DNA of 64,000 bases from Clusia tigrina (Eukaryota > Arthropoda > Insecta > Diptera > Clusiidae): contig OV050032.1 in the NCBI GenBank assembly GCA_920105625.2, forward strand, positions 77,171,879 through 77,235,878. The letters run 5' to 3'. The position numbers and the translations under genes were made by a program. The notes beneath the pieces were generated by a model. That model ran no database searches. It saw only the letters and a list, made by a program, of their open reading frames with translations, and was not told where the DNA came from. Shown here piece after piece: positions 54,961 to 63,700 of this stretch. The stretch's first letter is position 1. Every line of letters starts with the position of its first letter.

Positions 54961-56165
54961 TTTAGCAGTGTTTGATTTGGGACTCAAGGGTAGCATAGCT
55001 ATGAGCGATAGCTTAAATTGACAAGAGGGTCGAGTACATTATTGTCACAAAATTTCAAGGTTTTATGACGGTCCAGTAAAAAGTTACAAGCATTTGATTG
55101 TTCAAAACTTTGATAGGTATAGGACCCATCGTACAGAAGTTAGGGCCATTTGAAGCTTCAGCATTGTTTGATTTGGGACTCAAGGGTAGCATAGCTATGA
55201 GCGATAGCTTGAACTGACAAGAGGCTCGAGTACTTTGTCACAAAATTTCAAGGTTTTATTTCGCTCCAGTAAAAAGTTACAAGCATTTGAATATTGCAAA
55301 CTTTGTAGGTATTGGTCTCAGCGTATAGAAGTTAGGGCCATTTTAAGTTTTAGCAGTGTTTGGTTTGGGACTCAAGGGTAGCAGAGCTGTGACCGATAGC
55401 TTAAGTTGATAAGAGGCACGAGTACTTTATTGTCACAACATTTTAAGGTTTTCTGACGCTGCAGTAAAAAGTTACAAGCATTTGATTATTGCAAACTTTG
55501 ATAGGTATAGGGAGCACTGGACAGAAGTTAGGGCCATTTGAAGTTTTAGCAGTGTTTGATTTGGGATTCAAGGGCAGCATAGCTATGAGCGATAGCTTTA
55601 ATTGACGAGAGGCTCGAGTACCTTATTGTCACAAAATTTCAAGGTTTTATGACGCTCCAGTAAAAAGTTAAAAGCATTTGAATCTTGCAAACTTTGATAG
55701 GTATAGGACGCACCGTACAGAAGTTAGGGCCATTTGAAGTTTTAGCAGTGTTTGATTTAGGACTCAAGGGTAGCATAGCTATGAGCGATAGCTTAAATTG
55801 ACAAGAGGCTCGAGTACTTTACTGTCACAAAATTTCAAGGTTTTAGAACGCTCTAGTAAAAAGTTCCAAGCAGTTGAATATTGCAAACTCTGATAGGTAT
55901 AGGACCCACCGTACAGAAGTTAGGGCCATTTGAAGCTTCAGCAGTGTTTGATTTGGGACCCAAGGGTAGCATAGCTATGAGCGATAGCTTGAATTGACAA
56001 GAGGTTCGAGTACTTTATTGTCCCAAATTTCAAGGTTCTTTGACGCAACAGTAAAGAGTTACAAGCATTTGAATATTGCAAACTTTGATAGGTATAGAAC
56101 GCACTGTACAGAAGTCAGGGCCATTTGAAGTTTTAGCAGTATTTGATTTGGGACTCAAGGGTAGC

Positions 56166-56170
56166 ATAGC
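56166..56170. repeat. Target-site duplication, left copy (ATAGC)
   Basis: ATAGC directly precedes the LTR TGTT. The same 5 bp follows the other LTR. Five base pairs is the usual duplication size for Copia integrases. Confidence 0.93.
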
Positions 56171-56369
56171 TGTTGCGTAGAGTAATTTACGCAGGGAAAT
56201 TTTATGTGTAAGGAAAACGCGTGTTGTTTATGTGGTTGCAGGAAACAGAAGGTTTTTATTAGGACAATTGAAGTTTGTAAATGTCATTTTATGTATTCTT
56301 TACACAGTGTTGCATGTAACATTTTTAGTACTATACAGCTTCGTATAAAATAATATATTCATTTTAACA
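56171..56369 (-). repeat. 3' LTR of the Copia-type element
   Basis: 199-bp partner of the 5' LTR with one substitution (A at 56,197 where the other has C at 60,527, plus-strand bases). On the minus strand it would provide the 3' processing signal. The inverted repeat TGCGTA/TACGCA lies at 56,174-56,179 and 56,188-56,193. Confidence 0.96.
56255..56260 (-). terminator. Candidate poly(A) signal AATAAA in the 3' LTR
   Basis: AATAAA on the minus strand, about 110 nt into the LTR. The equivalent in the 5' LTR is at 60,585-60,590. The position would suit the R region of a short LTR, but the hexamer is common in AT-rich DNA. Confidence 0.4.
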
Positions 56370-56376
56370 CCCTTCC
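56370..56376 (-). promoter_or_regulatory. Polypurine tract (plus-strand DNA primer) of the retrotransposon
   Basis: On the minus strand GGAAGGG directly abuts the TGTT start of the 3' LTR. A purine run in this position normally survives RNase H cleavage and primes second-strand DNA synthesis. It is short, but its position is exact. Confidence 0.75.
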
Positions 56377-56530
56377 GGAATGTTTTATTTTATTCAAAAG
56401 GAAAAGTTATGTTAATCTTTTTGTCTTCAGCGACTTAAACTTCTTAAAATTAAATTTACTTTAATATGACATATTCGTCTCGTGTATTTAAAAATTATTC
56501 ATTAAAATTATTCAACAAAAATTATCTTCA
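56377..56530 (-). other. 3' untranslated region of the retrotransposon
   Basis: About 154 bp between the polyprotein stop and the polypurine tract. It is AT-rich and contains no domain or additional open frame that I recognise. Confidence 0.7.
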
Positions 56531-57319
56531 TTATTTTAAACCGACTTCATTTAAGAAAAATTGGGTTTTTGTGGCAGTGACTGCTTTTGTTAAATTATCT
56601 GCCAACATATTATCAGTATTGATGTATTCAAATTTAATTTCATTATTCTCAATTTTTTCTTGAATGAATTTCGCTTTTATATCTATATGTTTTGTACGTG
56701 CCGAAAATGAATTATTGGTAGCTATAAACATCGCACTCTTATTGTCGCAAAATAGGACCATTGGTTTCGGAACGCTGGGTATTAACTCACTCTGAAGTCG
56801 CTTTAGCCATACGGACTCTTGAATGGCGTTGACTGCTGACATAAGTTCGGCTTCTGTCGATGAAAGAGCAACGGTTTGCTGCCGCTTCGTTGCCCAAGAT
56901 ATTGCACCACTTTGAAAAATGAAAATATAACCAGTGGTGGAACGTCTACTGTCGATGTCACCGGCCCAGTCGGCGTCACAAAAGCCAATGATTTCCTCAA
57001 TATTTTTTTTGAAAAATATGCACTTATCTATTGTGCCTTGTAAATACCTCATGATGCGCTTTAGTGCAGTCCAGTGCGCTTTGCCAGGATTTGAGGAGAA
57101 ACGGCTCAAGATGTTAACCGCAAAACAGATGTCAGGTCTCGTAATTTGTGCAGCATATAGAAGGCAGCCTACAGCCTGCATGTAAGGCACTTTAGACATC
57201 TCAATCCTGTCAGCATCAGTTTTCGGGCACATTTCATACGTTAATTTTTGATTGACGTCGATAGGCGTGGATATCGGGTGACATGTGTCCATGCCAAAAC
57301 GTTTTAAAACATCAGATAT
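56531..57319 (-). CDS. Copia RNase H domain (broken polyprotein, part 3)
   Basis: 262 codons in the same frame as part 2, separated from it only by the TAA at 57,320. The first ATG is nine codons in (57,292), but there is no reason to think it is a real start; the domain is normally translated as the C-terminal end of the polyprotein. RNase H removes the RNA strand during reverse transcription. Acidic catalytic residues are visible: D115 (CDADWAGD), E156 (SSTEAE), D192 (CDNKSA) and D241 (LADNLTK), with the family motifs RSTTGY and RTKHIDIK. It ends in TAA 161 bp before the 3' LTR. Whether it could still be made by stop-codon readthrough cannot be told from sequence. Confidence 0.92.
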   Translation of the reverse strand: MSDVLKRFGMDTCHPISTPIDVNQKLTYEMCPKTDADRIEMSKVPYMQAVGCLLYAAQITRPDICFAVNILSRFSSNPGKAHWTALKRIMRYLQGTIDKCIFFKKNIEEIIGFCDADWAGDIDSRRSTTGYIFIFQSGAISWATKRQQTVALSSTEAELMSAVNAIQESVWLKRLQSELIPSVPKPMVLFCDNKSAMFIATNNSFSARTKHIDIKAKFIQEKIENNEIKFEYINTDNMLADNLTKAVTATKTQFFLNEVGLK

Positions 57320-59017
57320 TTACCTTGATTGATTAATTTTAATGCCGTCGTCATCTCGTGTAATTTTGATGCCTAGAACAGATGTAGCTTCGCCCATATC
57401 CTTCATTTTGAACGATTTCATCAAGCTTTCCTTAAGTTCATCGACCCTTTTAATGTCTCTGCTGAATATTAAGACATCATCAACGTATATCGCCACAAAT
57501 AACATTTCTTTCTCCGATTTGCTACGATAGATGCACTGATCTACTTCACTTCTGCAGAGGCCAAGGTCCAGCAGCACAGAGTTGAGCTTTTTGTTCCAGA
57601 CTCGACTTGCTTGTTTTAAGCCATATAAACTCTTTTTCAGTTTACAAACCCTTCCGGAATTGTCATCAAATCCAGCTGGCTGCTTCATATATATTTCCTC
57701 TTTCAGCTCGGCATTTAGGAAAGCGGTGACAGCATCCATTTGATGTATGAGCAGGTCATATTTGACTGACAAAGCCAGAAGCATTCGGAGCGAAGTATAC
57801 CTCATAACAGGCGCAAACGTCTCATCATAGTCAATGCCCTTTTTCTGACTATACCCCTTTACGACTAGTCTTGCCTTTTGTCTCACTGCTTCGCCGTCAG
57901 CATTGAGTTTATTTTTGAAAACCCACTTGCTCTGAATGGCTTTCTTCCCTGGTGGTAGTGCTGTTAGCTCCCATGTTTGGTTAGCTATATGCGATGCCAT
58001 CTCATCATGCATAGCGATCTTCCAAACTTCAGCATTTTGGCCAGATACAGCTTCTTCTACTGTTTGAGGTTCTTCTAAGATGAAACTCATTGCACAAAAA
58101 TTATGCGAAGTACGTAATTGATTAATTCGTTCAGATCTACGCACCTGTGTATCCATTTGACTCATGTTTTCATCTGGCACATATGTCTCGTCATTGATGT
58201 CGTCAAGCATTGTACCATCATCATCTGCTGCATCTTCTATATCTTCACCCAAGGTATCTTGTAGAACTTCTGATGGCGATTTCTGATTCCCATCTTGTAG
58301 AACTTCTGATGGCGATTTCTGATTCCCATCTTGCCCCACTAAATCGTCATCACAGTCAATCGGTGGCTGCCAGAAATCACTATGAAAGTTGTTAACAGGC
58401 GGTGTATTTGTCGAGGGCCTTTGATTTTCCAAAAATATCACGTCACGGCTTATTATGACTGATTTTTTTTCAGGGTTGAACAATCTATATGCTTTGGAGG
58501 TAGCACTATATCCAACGAATGTGCATTCAATAGATTTTGCTTCGAATTTGCTTGTATGCTTTTGCTTCGGTATGTGGACTAACGCTTTACACCCAAATAC
58601 TCGCAAATGCTTCAGAGAAAGTTTTTTACCTGACCAAAGCTCCTCAGGACTCGCTGTATTAGATTTACGTGCTATTCTGTTAAGCACATACGCCGCCGTG
58701 TTCGCCGCTTCTGCCCAAAATTTTTCGTTAAGGCCAGCATCCAAGAGCATGCACCGAATTCGTTCCATCAGCGTTCTATTCATCCGCTCTGCCACGCCAT
58801 TTTGTTGAGGCGTGTATGGTGTTGTGGTTTGATGCAAAATTCCGCATGCGGCGAGGAACTTTTGAAGCTGTCCATTCACATACTCTGTTCCGTTGTCAGA
58901 GCGTAATATTTTTATGCTTTTGCAGCACTGCTTCTCAACCAGCTTTTTGAATTTTAGGAATTCTTCATACACATCGGACTTAGCTTTTATGGGAATTGCA
59001 AAAACTTTCGTGTGTAG
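57320..59017 (-). CDS. Copia integrase C-terminal part and reverse transcriptase (broken polyprotein, part 2)
   Basis: Open frame of 565 codons without its own start, bounded upstream by a TGA at 59,018-59,020 and downstream by TAA at 57,320-57,322. It continues the integrase after the frameshift: D41 (RSDNGTEY) and E77 (NGVAERMNRT) are separated by exactly 35 residues, completing the DDE triad with D440 of part 1. An acidic linker follows, containing a perfect 12-residue tandem duplication (residues 231-242 and 243-254). The reverse transcriptase (RVT_2 family) has KARLVVKGYSQKKGIDYDETFAPV at about 381-404 region, first catalytic aspartate D428 (QMDAVTAFL), SLYGLKQASR, and YVDD with D513 and D514. 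All catalytic residues are present, so only the two breaks disable it. The stop falls just after the reverse transcriptase core. Confidence 0.92.
   Translation of the reverse strand, partial: LHTKVFAIPIKAKSDVYEEFLKFKKLVEKQCCKSIKILRSDNGTEYVNGQLQKFLAACGILHQTTTPYTPQQNGVAERMNRTLMERIRCMLLDAGLNEKFWAEAANTAAYVLNRIARKSNTASPEELWSGKKLSLKHLRVFGCKALVHIPKQKHTSKFEAKSIECTFVGYSATSKAYRLFNPEKKSVIISRDVIFLENQRPSTNTPPVNNFHSDFWQPPIDCDDDLVGQDGNQKSPSEVLQDGNQKSPSEVLQDTLGEDIEDAADDDGTMLDDINDETYVPDENMSQMDTQVRRSERINQLRTSHNFCAMSFILEEPQTVEEAVSGQNAEVWKIAMHDEMASHIANQTWELTALPPGKKAIQSKWVFKNKLNADGEAVRQKARLVVKGYSQKKGIDYDETFAPVMRYTSLRMLLALSVKYDLLIHQMDAVTAFLNAELKEEIYMKQPAGFDDNSGRVCKLKKSLYGLKQASRVWNKKLNSVLLDLGLCRSEVDQCIYRSKSEKEMLFVAIYVDDVLIFSRDIKRVDELKESLMKSFKMKDMGEATSVLGIKITRDDDGIKINQSR
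58261..58332 (-). repeat. 36-bp direct tandem duplication inside pol
   Basis: Two identical 36-bp units (58,261-58,296 and 58,297-58,332) encode a repeated 12-residue segment, GNQKSPSEVLQD, in the linker between integrase and reverse transcriptase. It is in frame and does not interrupt the coding region. Confidence 0.92.
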
Positions 59018-60402
59018 TCATCCACAAAGGTAAGTATATAGCGCGCACCAGAATATGACGCCACTTTAAAAGGACCCATTACATCGGTATGTATAATATC
59101 CAAAACGCCTTGCGCCGAACTTTCACTATCACTAAACTGTGCTCTAGTGTGTTTTCCTTTTATACACACGATACATTTTGACTTGTCGGCCGATTTAACA
59201 CTAAATCCACTTGTCATGCCAGTTGCGCTCACAAGATCTCTGCTGATATGCCCAAGTCTCCTATGCCACAGCTCATAGTCCATTGCCACAAATGCACGAT
59301 CACGCTCAGAACAGTCCAATTTGTACAGCCCGCCAACCAAACTCGCTGAAGCAATCTGCCTATTGTTGCTTTTATCGATTATTTTGCACGTTTTGTCTTC
59401 AAAAATAATCTTTCTGCCATTCAACGCCAGTTGGCTTACTGACAATAAATTCGTGCACAAATTTGGAACATATTCGACGTTCTTTATTATGATCTTGTTA
59501 TTCGCTTTGCCATTCACAATAGAGAGTTCTGCATCGCCAACACATTCCACATCTAATTTATTGTTGTCTGCAATTGTTATTGATTTGTTTGGTGTGTGTG
59601 TTGTGTTTCGTAGAATATCTTTATTACAAGTCATATGATTTGTAGCACCAGAATCGACATGCCAGTTCGAAGCATTGTTTATGTTTGTACACAGCGACGT
59701 TAGCAGAAGTAGATCTTTTTCCTTCTTTGCTTTGTTTCGACAATTTTTAGCAAAATGTCCAGGCTGCTTGCATGCGTGACAACGAAACTTTTTGTTGTTG
59801 TACATTTTCTTGTTTGTGTACAAAGCACTTTCTTCATTGCTTTTTACATCAAACTTGGCATCTTGTAGCAAAAGCGATTTGATGGCATCAACTGTTAGCA
59901 CTTTTTTTGAGTTTTCAACTGCTAATACCAGTGATTTGAACTCATTTGGCAGTCCTGCTAATAACAATGATGCAATTAGCTCGTCATCAAGTTGAAGTCC
60001 AGCTGTTTTAACCTTTAAAGATGTTAGCAGCATAGCGTTAATGTACTCCTGCATTGAAGGGAAGTCCGCCAACTTTAGTTGAACGAGTTGTTTCAACAAT
60101 TCAACCTTCCTAGTTAGGCCTTTATCTTCGTATGCCTCCATTAAGCTATTCCACGCTAACTTCGCAGTCTTCTTTTCCGCAATAATTCCATAGTTGCTTG
60201 GATCTACCATTAGAAAAATTTCTGCAGTTGCGCGGCAATCGGCATCCTTCTCCTCTTCAGTTGCACTTGTAGTCAGGCCTGATTCAACTGTTTTCCACAG
60301 TTTTTTAATTACTAAGTATGACTTTGCCTGTTGCTTCCATACATCGAAATTCTCTCTTCCATGAAGTTTTTCGAATGGAAATGACAGTGAACTGGAGCTC
60401 AT
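58987..60402 (-). CDS. Copia Gag, protease and N-terminal integrase segment (broken polyprotein, part 1)
   Basis: 471 codons starting at the first ATG of the frame (MSSSSLSF); the frame is open for ten codons further upstream but has no earlier ATG. Residues about 10-180 are a Copia-type Gag (UBN2/retrotran_gag family), which forms the virus-like particle. A CCHC zinc knuckle (CHACKQPGHFAKNC, C-x2-C-x4-H-x4-C) lies at 208-221 and would bind element RNA. The aspartic protease active site DSGAT is at 250-254. The integrase zinc-binding HHCC motif follows (H380, H385, C410, C413), then the start of the integrase core with the first catalytic aspartate D440 in HTDV. The frame runs into a TAA at 58,987 shortly after VDDYTR, well before the rest of the integrase, which continues in another frame. 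This is a frameshift from decay or sequencing error, not a programmed Gag-Pol shift, because it falls inside the integrase fold. Confidence 0.93.
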   Translation of the reverse strand: MSSSSLSFPFEKLHGRENFDVWKQQAKSYLVIKKLWKTVESGLTTSATEEEKDADCRATAEIFLMVDPSNYGIIAEKKTAKLAWNSLMEAYEDKGLTRKVELLKQLVQLKLADFPSMQEYINAMLLTSLKVKTAGLQLDDELIASLLLAGLPNEFKSLVLAVENSKKVLTVDAIKSLLLQDAKFDVKSNEESALYTNKKMYNNKKFRCHACKQPGHFAKNCRNKAKKEKDLLLLTSLCTNINNASNWHVDSGATNHMTCNKDILRNTTHTPNKSITIADNNKLDVECVGDAELSIVNGKANNKIIIKNVEYVPNLCTNLLSVSQLALNGRKIIFEDKTCKIIDKSNNRQIASASLVGGLYKLDCSERDRAFVAMDYELWHRRLGHISRDLVSATGMTSGFSVKSADKSKCIVCIKGKHTRAQFSDSESSAQGVLDIIHTDVMGPFKVASYSGARYILTFVDDYTRKFLQFP

Positions 60403-60500
60403 TTTATCCCGGTAATCAGCAACGCTTATCACGAAAAAAAACTTACTTGATGACTAGAATTAAATATTTTCCTTTACAACATACACAGCTTTGTGTAACC
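60403..60500 (-). other. 5' leader of the retrotransposon, with candidate primer-binding site
   Basis: 98 bp between the 5' LTR and the Gag ATG. On the minus strand it starts GGTTACACAAAG immediately after the LTR, where a primer-binding site is expected. Drosophila copia also starts its site with GGTTA (pairing with a cleaved initiator Met tRNA), but the following bases differ here, and I could not match it to a tRNA. A perfect 6-bp hairpin (TACACA/TGTGTA, 4-base loop) spans 60,482-60,497 within it. Confidence 0.5.
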
Positions 60501-60699
60501 TGTTGCGTAGAGTAATTTACGCAGGGCAATTTTATGTGTAAGGAAAACGCGTGTTGTTTATGTGGTTGCAGGAAACAGAAGGTTTTTATTAGGACAATTG
60601 AAGTTTGTAAATGTCATTTTATGTATTCTTTACACAGTGTTGCATGTAACATTTTTAGTACTATACAGCTTCGTATAAAATAATATATTCATTTTAACA
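60501..60699 (-). repeat. 5' LTR of the Copia-type element
   Basis: 199 bp, 198 of them identical to the LTR at 56,171-56,369. Ends are TGTT/AACA, the usual TG...CA. It is upstream in the minus-strand direction and so carries the promoter; no convincing TATA box could be assigned. The innermost end has a 6-bp inverted repeat (TGCGTA/TACGCA, at 60,504-60,509 and 60,518-60,523). Confidence 0.96.
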
Positions 60700-60704
60700 A
60701 TAGC
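60700..60704. repeat. Target-site duplication, right copy (ATAGC)
   Basis: ATAGC directly follows the LTR end AACA. Removing the element and one copy of this word gives AGCATAGCTATGAGCG, which is the unbroken satellite sequence seen at 63,636-63,651. Confidence 0.93.
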
Positions 60705-63700
60705 TATGAGCGATAGCTTAAATTGACAAGAGGGTCGAGTACATTATTGTCACAAAATTTGAAGATTTTATGAAGCTGCAGTAAAAAGTTACAAGCATTT
60801 GATTGTTGCAAACTTTGTTACGTATAGGACGCACCGCACAGAAGTTAGGGCCATTTGAAGTTTTAGCAGTATTTGATTTGGGACTCAAGGGTAGCATAGC
60901 TATGAGCGATAGCTTAAATTGACAAGAGGGTCGAGTACATTATTGTCACAAAATTTCAAGTTTTTATGACGCTCCAGTAAAAAGTTACAAGCATTTGAAT
61001 ATTGCAATCTCTGATAGGTATAGGACGCACCGTACAGAAATCAGGGCCACTTGAAGTTTTATCAGTGTTTCATTTTGGGACTCAAGGGTAGCATAGCTAT
61101 GAGCGATAGCTTAAATTGATAAGATGCACGTGTACTTTATTGTCACCAAATTTCAAGATTTTAGGACGCTCCAGTAAAAAGTTACAAGCATTTGATTGTT
61201 GCATTTTTTGATACGTATAGGTCGCACCGCACAGAGGTTAGGGCCATTTGAAGTTTTAGCAGTGTTTGATTTGGGACTCAAGGGTACCATAGCTATGAGC
61301 GATAGCTTAAATTGGCAAAAGTCACGAGTACATTATTGTCACAAAATTTCAAGGTTTTAGGACGCTCCAGTAAAAAGTTACAAGCATTTGATTGTTGCAA
61401 ACTTTGATACATATAGGACGCACCGCACAGAAGTTAGGGCCATTTGAAGTTTTAGCAGTGTTTGGTTTGGGACTCAAGGGTAGCAGAGCCGTGACCGATA
61501 GCTTAAGTTGATAAGAGGCACGAGTACTTTATTGTCACAAAATTTTAAGGTTTTCTGACGCTGCAGTAAAAAGTTACAAGCATTTGATTATTGCAAACTT
61601 TGATAGGTATAGGGAGCACTGGACAGAAGTTAGGGCCATTTGAAGTTTTAGCAGTGTTTGATTTGGGATTCAAGGGTAGCATAGCTATGAGCGATAGCTT
61701 AAATTGACGAGAGGCTCGAGTACCTTATTGTCACAAAATTTCAAGGTTTTATGACGCTCCAGTAAAAAGTTAAAAGCATTTGAATCTTGCAAACTTTGAT
61801 AGGTATAGGACGCACCGTACAGAAGTTAGGGCCATTTGAAGTTTTAGCAGTGTTTGATTTACGACTCAAGGGTAGCATGGCTATGAGCGATAGCTTAAAT
61901 TGACAAGAGGCTCGAGTACTTTACTGTCACAAAATTTCAAGGTTTTAGAACGCTCTAGTAAAAAGTTCCAAGCAGTTGAATATTGCAAACTCTGATAGGT
62001 ATAGGACACACCGTACAGAAGTCAGGGCCATTTGAAGTTTTAGCAGTGTTTGATTTGGGACTCAAGGGTAGCATAGCTATGAGAGATAGCTTAAATTGAT
62101 AAGATGCACGAGTACTTTATTGTCACCAAATTTCAAGATTTTAGGACGCTCCAGTAAAAAGTTACAAGCATTTGTTTGTTGCATTTTTTGATACGTATAG
62201 GACGCACCGCACAGAGGTTAGGGCCATTTGAAGTTTTAGCAGTGTTTGATTTGGGACTCAAGGGTAGCATAGCTATGAGCGATAGCTTAAATTGGCAAAA
62301 GTCACGAGTACATTGTTGTCACAAAATTTCAAGGTTTTAGGACGCTCCAGTAAAAAGTTACAAGCATTTGATTGTTGCAAACTTTGATACATATAGGACG
62401 CACCGTATAGAAGTTAGGGCCATTTGAAGTTTTAGCAGTGTTTGATTTGGGACTCAAGGGTAGCAGAGCTATGACCGATAGCTTAAATTGATAAGAGGCA
62501 CGAGTACTTTATTGTCACAAAATTTGAAGATCTTATGACGCTCCAGTAAAAAGTTACAAGCATTTGATTATTGCAAACTTTGTAGGTATTGGTGTCAGCG
62601 TATAGAAGTTAGGGCCATTTTAAGTTTTAGCAGTGTTTGGTTTGGGACTCAAGGGTAGCAGAGCTGTGACCGATAGCTTAAGTTGATAAGAGGCACGAGT
62701 ACTTTATTGTCACAAAATTTTAAGGTTTTCTGACGCTGCAGTAAAAAGTTACAAGCATTTGATTATTGCAAACTTTGATAGGTATAGGGAGCACTGGACA
62801 GAAGTTAGGGCCATTTGAAGTTTTAGCAGTGTTTGATTTGGGATTCAAGGGTAGCATAGCTATGAGCGATAGCTTTAATTGACGAGAGGCTCGAGTACCT
62901 TATTGTCACAAAATTTCAAGGTTTTATGACGCTCCAGTAAAAAGTTAAATGCATTTGAATCTTGCAAACTTTGATAGGTATAGGACGCACCGTACAGAAT
63001 TTAGGGCCATTTGAAGTTTTAGCAGTGTTTGATTTAGGACTCAAGGGTAGCATGGCTATGAGCGATAGCTTAAATTGACAAGAGGCTCGAGTACTTTACT
63101 GTCACAAAATTTGAAGGTTTTAGAACGCTCTAGTAAAAAGTTCCAAGCAGTTGAATATTGCAAACTCTGATAGGTATAGGACGCACCGTACAGAAGTCAG
63201 GGCCATTTGAAGTATTAGCAGTGTTTGATTTGGGACTCAAGGGTAGCATAGCTATGAGCGATAGCTTAAATTGATAAGATGCACGAGTACTTTATTGCCA
63301 CAAAATTTCAAGATTTTAGGACACTCCAGTAAAAAGTTACAAGCATTTGATTGTTGTAAACTTTGATAGGTATAGGACCCACCGTACAGAAGTTAGGGCC
63401 ATTTGAAGCTTCAGCAGTGTTTGATTTGGGACCCAAGGGTAGCATAGCTATGAGCGATATCTTGAATTGACAAGAGGTTCGAGTACTTTATTGTCCCAAA
63501 TTTCAAGGTTCTTTGACGCAACAGTAAAGAGTTACAAGCATTTGAATATTGCAAACTTTGATAGGTATAGAACGCACTGTACAGAAGTCAGGGCCATTTG
63601 AAGTTTTAGCAGTATTTGATTTGGGACTCAAGGGTAGCATAGCTATGAGCGATAGCTTAAATTGACAAGAGGGTCGAGTACATTATTGTCACAAAATTTG

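Larger units (their letters stand above)
49598..56170 (+). repeat. Satellite array, subfamily B, ~196-bp monomer (left of the retrotransposon)
   Basis: About 33-34 units in the same orientation and phase as subfamily A but with a linked set of differences: TTTGATTGTTGC, GGTATAGGACGCACCGTACAG, TTTTAGCAGTG, ATAGCTATGAGCGATAGC, GATAAGAGGCACGAG and TTATTGTCAC. Units differ from each other more than A units do, and several carry internal deletions, such as TTTTAGCATAGC where about 32 bp between two TAGCA copies is missing (49,852; 51,196; 52,541; 53,886). Greater divergence is what is expected of an older or less frequently homogenised part of an array; that interpretation is inference. Confidence 0.95.
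56171..60699 (-). mobile_element. Ty1/copia-class LTR retrotransposon, full length but with a broken polyprotein
   Basis: A 4,529-bp element inserted in subfamily B satellite and transcribed on the minus strand. It has 199-bp LTRs beginning TGTT and ending AACA, a 5-bp target-site duplication, a polypurine tract next to the 3' LTR and an internal region of Gag, protease, integrase, reverse transcriptase and RNase H in that order. Integrase before reverse transcriptase is the defining order of the Copia (Pseudoviridae) group; Gypsy elements have it after. There is no envelope-like gene. From the Gag ATG (60,402) to the final TAA (56,531) there are 3,869 coding nucleotides before the stop, one short of 1,290 codons, consistent with one lost base. 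Two breaks, a frameshift near 59,000 and a TAA at 57,320, make it non-autonomous as read. The LTRs differ at one site (56,197 A, 60,527 C), so insertion is recent. It resembles insect Copia elements but I do not match it to a named one. Confidence 0.97.

Noticed and set aside
58455..58808. Plus-strand open frames inside the retrotransposon (also at 56,466, 56,934, 59,321 and 59,792)
   Set aside because: They are antisense shadows of the pol and gag coding frames, with no recognisable domain.
56531..60402. Programmed Gag-Pol frameshifting
   Set aside because: The frame change lies within the integrase catalytic core, well after the Gag zinc knuckle and the protease, so it is a break and not a translational control site.
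60673..60687. TATA-like sequence in the 5' LTR (TATATTATTTTATA on the minus strand)
   Set aside because: It lies only about 12 bp inside the LTR, leaving almost no U3, and AT-rich matches are expected by chance. Not called as a promoter.
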